Shown here: one piece after another, positions 62,301-64,000 of the stretch
How the letters are laid out: each line of letters starts with the position of its first letter
How positions within the stretch are numbered: the stretch's first letter is position 1
Source: Phorcus lineatus
Lineage: Eukaryota; Mollusca; Gastropoda; Trochida; Trochidae
Assembly (NCBI GenBank): GCA_921293015.1
Contig: OV121088.1
Coordinates: 34,013,645-34,077,644 of the forward strand
Direction of reading: 5' to 3'
DNA: 64,000 nt
Notes under the pieces: generated by a model
The model's database searches: none
Seen by the model: only the letters and a program-made list of their open reading frames with translations
What the model was told of the DNA's origin: nothing
Translations under genes and position numbers: made by a program

Positions 62301-63312
62301 TCGCTTTTAGTGTACGAACCTTATCTTTATCAATTCACCAAACATTTCAGTCACCAAACAAATCATACGTTAATCACATGAATTATATATGGGGGCTCCA
62401 CCGTATTTCTAAAGCACAGATTCCATTGCAGGGAAGTCATCAAAATCGATGTTTAACCAACACTTCTAACATTAATATGTACGACTTTTTGTAGCAATCG
62501 AGAGGGGCGCAGATTGTTTTCAGGACGACAAAAGCAGCGAGGTTATCAAAGCTTGCTATAAAGAAATTGTTGGAAACTATTGGTAAGAAAATGAAATGTA
62601 ACATAAAAATAAAGAGAAAAAGATAATAAGGATAACTATAAAGTATATAATTTAGTTGGGTGCTATCGAATGGTATGTCTTAAATCATCATATGATATAA
62701 TGCGGTTTAAGTTATCCTGAAAACGAAAATGGAAAAGGAAAATAAAAAGAATAAATACTTATTATGATAACTATGAAGTTTTTAGTTGAACACTTTTAAA
62801 AAGGTAGGTCTGAAAGCAGCATTTGATGAAATAGGGTTAAAGTTGTCCTGACATTCATTTTCAATTTTTACATATTGTATAGAATTGTTTACTATACTCA
62901 AAAAGTAATTCAAATATTTTGGAGAGATTACGCTCAGATAATAGACATTTAACAACTACGCTCACATGATAAACGCTAAACATTAAGGAGATATCTAGCA
63001 ATGCATCATGTTTGTTTGAATTTATATAACGTCTTAATCATTTATGAAAATGTGACATAAATGGGTAATTAAATTACCACAATGCGGAACTTAACATAAG
63101 AAATATCACAATATTTATCATATTCAACATTTCAAACAACAATACAAAAGAATTGTTAAAGTGAATATTACAGATTTTGCCTTTTATATTTTTTCAGTGA
63201 CCTTCCAATCTGTATACAGAACAAACTCTCTTCTGTATCCAGTTGCACAGACAATGATGCGGAGATCGCATATAACGTGGGCATGTTCGTTCTCAAAGGT
63301 TGCTCTCGTTGA
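59359..63312 (+). CDS. Small secreted cysteine-rich protein, family member B (12-Cys)
   Basis: Five exons: 59359-59398, 61045-61189, 61915-62024, 62495-62582, 63198-63312; all GT/AG; phases 1-2-1-2; 165 residues. Signal peptide MGRLLVIVSLLYLN. The mature part has twelve cysteines: NNCDVFC; LHCT; SACFNDVPEC; YMCTN; ADCFQ; IKACYK; NYCDLPIC; VSSCTD; KGCSR. An even number and a secreted start suggest six disulphides. Charged, mostly helix-compatible sequence between the cysteines. AATAAA overlaps the stop (63312-63317) and a second AATAAA-like site follows near 63341. I do not recognise the family; the spacing of paired cysteines about 15-30 residues apart faintly recalls nematode DUF19-type proteins, without firm support. 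Tandem paralogue of gene A. Confidence 0.85.
60628..61021. repeat. Long fold-back element (about 394 bp)
   Basis: The outer arms 60628-60682 and 60968-61021 pair (TTATGTAGAAATATGTTCAT and GTTTTGCAAA...), and inner pieces (AATAAAGGCTGTT with AGTAGCCTTAATT; TTTTAACGAATA with TATTCGTTAAAA) pair too, so most of the element folds on itself. It ends 23 bp before exon 2 of gene B. Confidence 0.8.
61265..61373. repeat. Short inverted-repeat element
   Basis: ATACCATGCCAATCTCATTA (61265 on) is complemented by TAATGAGATTGATACCATG (ending about 61373). In intron 2 of gene B. Confidence 0.7.
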
Positions 63313-63317
63313 ATAAA

Positions 63318-64000
63318 AAGCAATTTAACATTTCAATTAATAAAATAAATTCACAGATTTTGTTGAGATTTGAAATTACTGATTATTGACATTGAGGTAG
63401 CAGAGGCAAGTTATTGAAAGAGTAATTCTTCAAATATTCCCCTCAAGTTTTATGTTAAATGTATTATCTTCAGAGGTTCAAAGTATCTCATTATTCAGCT
63501 CGATCATCAGTAATCGTAGAGAAAAAAACAAGTATAAAGTAAACACCACTGGCGACCATTTTTGTGGGAACACCTTTTTCAAATCATTTAGGAAAGGGTT
63601 CACCTAGCTTTGACGATCATGCTATGTTCGTTTTATTATTTTGATTAAAGACATTAATTATCTTCATTGGAAACATTTATTCACGTTTACTTGAGGTCAC
63701 ATGATTTATTTACAAATACAAACTGCCCCTTAAACACTTATGATCACAAAGTTGAGAAAGGTATAACGACGTAGATGTATATTATATCTTATTGACTGAA
63801 GCTACTATGACATGGTTATATATGCACCTGGACAAAAGTTGAGCAACCCAAAATTTGCCTAAAATTGCGATTTTGAAGGTTCAGATTGCTATAACCAGTA
63901 GGGTAGTTACCAAAAGTATGATTCGTTTACCTAACAGAATATATTTTTCAAGAGTAGAATAACCAGTGTTGGCTTTCATTTCTCAATATGACTAAACTTA
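63318..64000. other. Downstream of gene B; possible transposon end at right edge
   Basis: No gene recognised. From about 63820, TGCACCTGGACAAAAGTTGAG looks like a Tc1-type terminal repeat start, but the other end is outside the window. Confidence 0.3.

Overview
The window is nuclear DNA from an invertebrate animal. It is AT-rich, has many small exons separated by GT/AG introns, and carries dense transposon debris and dinucleotide repeats. A mollusc, perhaps a gastropod, is my best inference. It rests on a tRNA-derived SINE with a 'GTTTAACGCCGC'-type tail present in four copies, on secreted cysteine-rich gene families, and on LINE, Tc1, mariner and Tigger remains. The species cannot be named from the sequence alone.

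Layout. 1-1450 (+) holds the last two exons of an ENPP-family ectonucleotide pyrophosphatase/phosphodiesterase. 3029-18723 (-) is a complete galactocerebrosidase gene (GALC, family GH59) of 18 certain exons plus one probable 24-nt microexon; together they encode 664 residues with no interrupting stop. The two genes converge tail to tail. GALC introns contain a Tigger/pogo element, SINE fragments and other dispersed repeats. 21260-22339 (-) is a single-exon secreted ORF that I do not recognise. 22.9-28.3 kb is mostly mobile-element debris (LINE tails, Tc1 and mariner pseudogenes) and ends in a frameshifted duplicate of the last two GALC exons. 29.5-29.95 kb holds long CT/TA microsatellites around a well-formed type I hammerhead ribozyme motif. 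32120-36060 (+) is a PAN/apple-domain gene whose long last exon looks like a beta-propeller and is frameshifted at a C6 run. 36.1-39.1 kb is a pile of related LINE 3' ends.

40.7-51.6 kb (-) carries three two-exon genes for secreted proteins with von Willebrand factor C-like cysteine patterns. All have the same phase-0 intron and a similar promoter and 5' UTR; the first two are recent duplicates. 52.65-53.62 kb is a degraded LINE. 54.3-63.3 kb (+) carries two tandem five-exon genes with identical intron phases (1-2-1-2). They encode small secreted proteins on a 12-cysteine scaffold that I cannot assign to a known family; the first copy has lost the N-terminal cysteine pair from its reading frame.

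The most interesting items are the hammerhead ribozyme inside its inverted/direct repeat block, the paired 12-cysteine genes, a 74-bp perfect palindrome with 8-bp target-site duplications, and the duplicated, decaying GALC 3' end. All gene models are read by eye from splice sites, frame and remembered family features; no search or transcript data were available.
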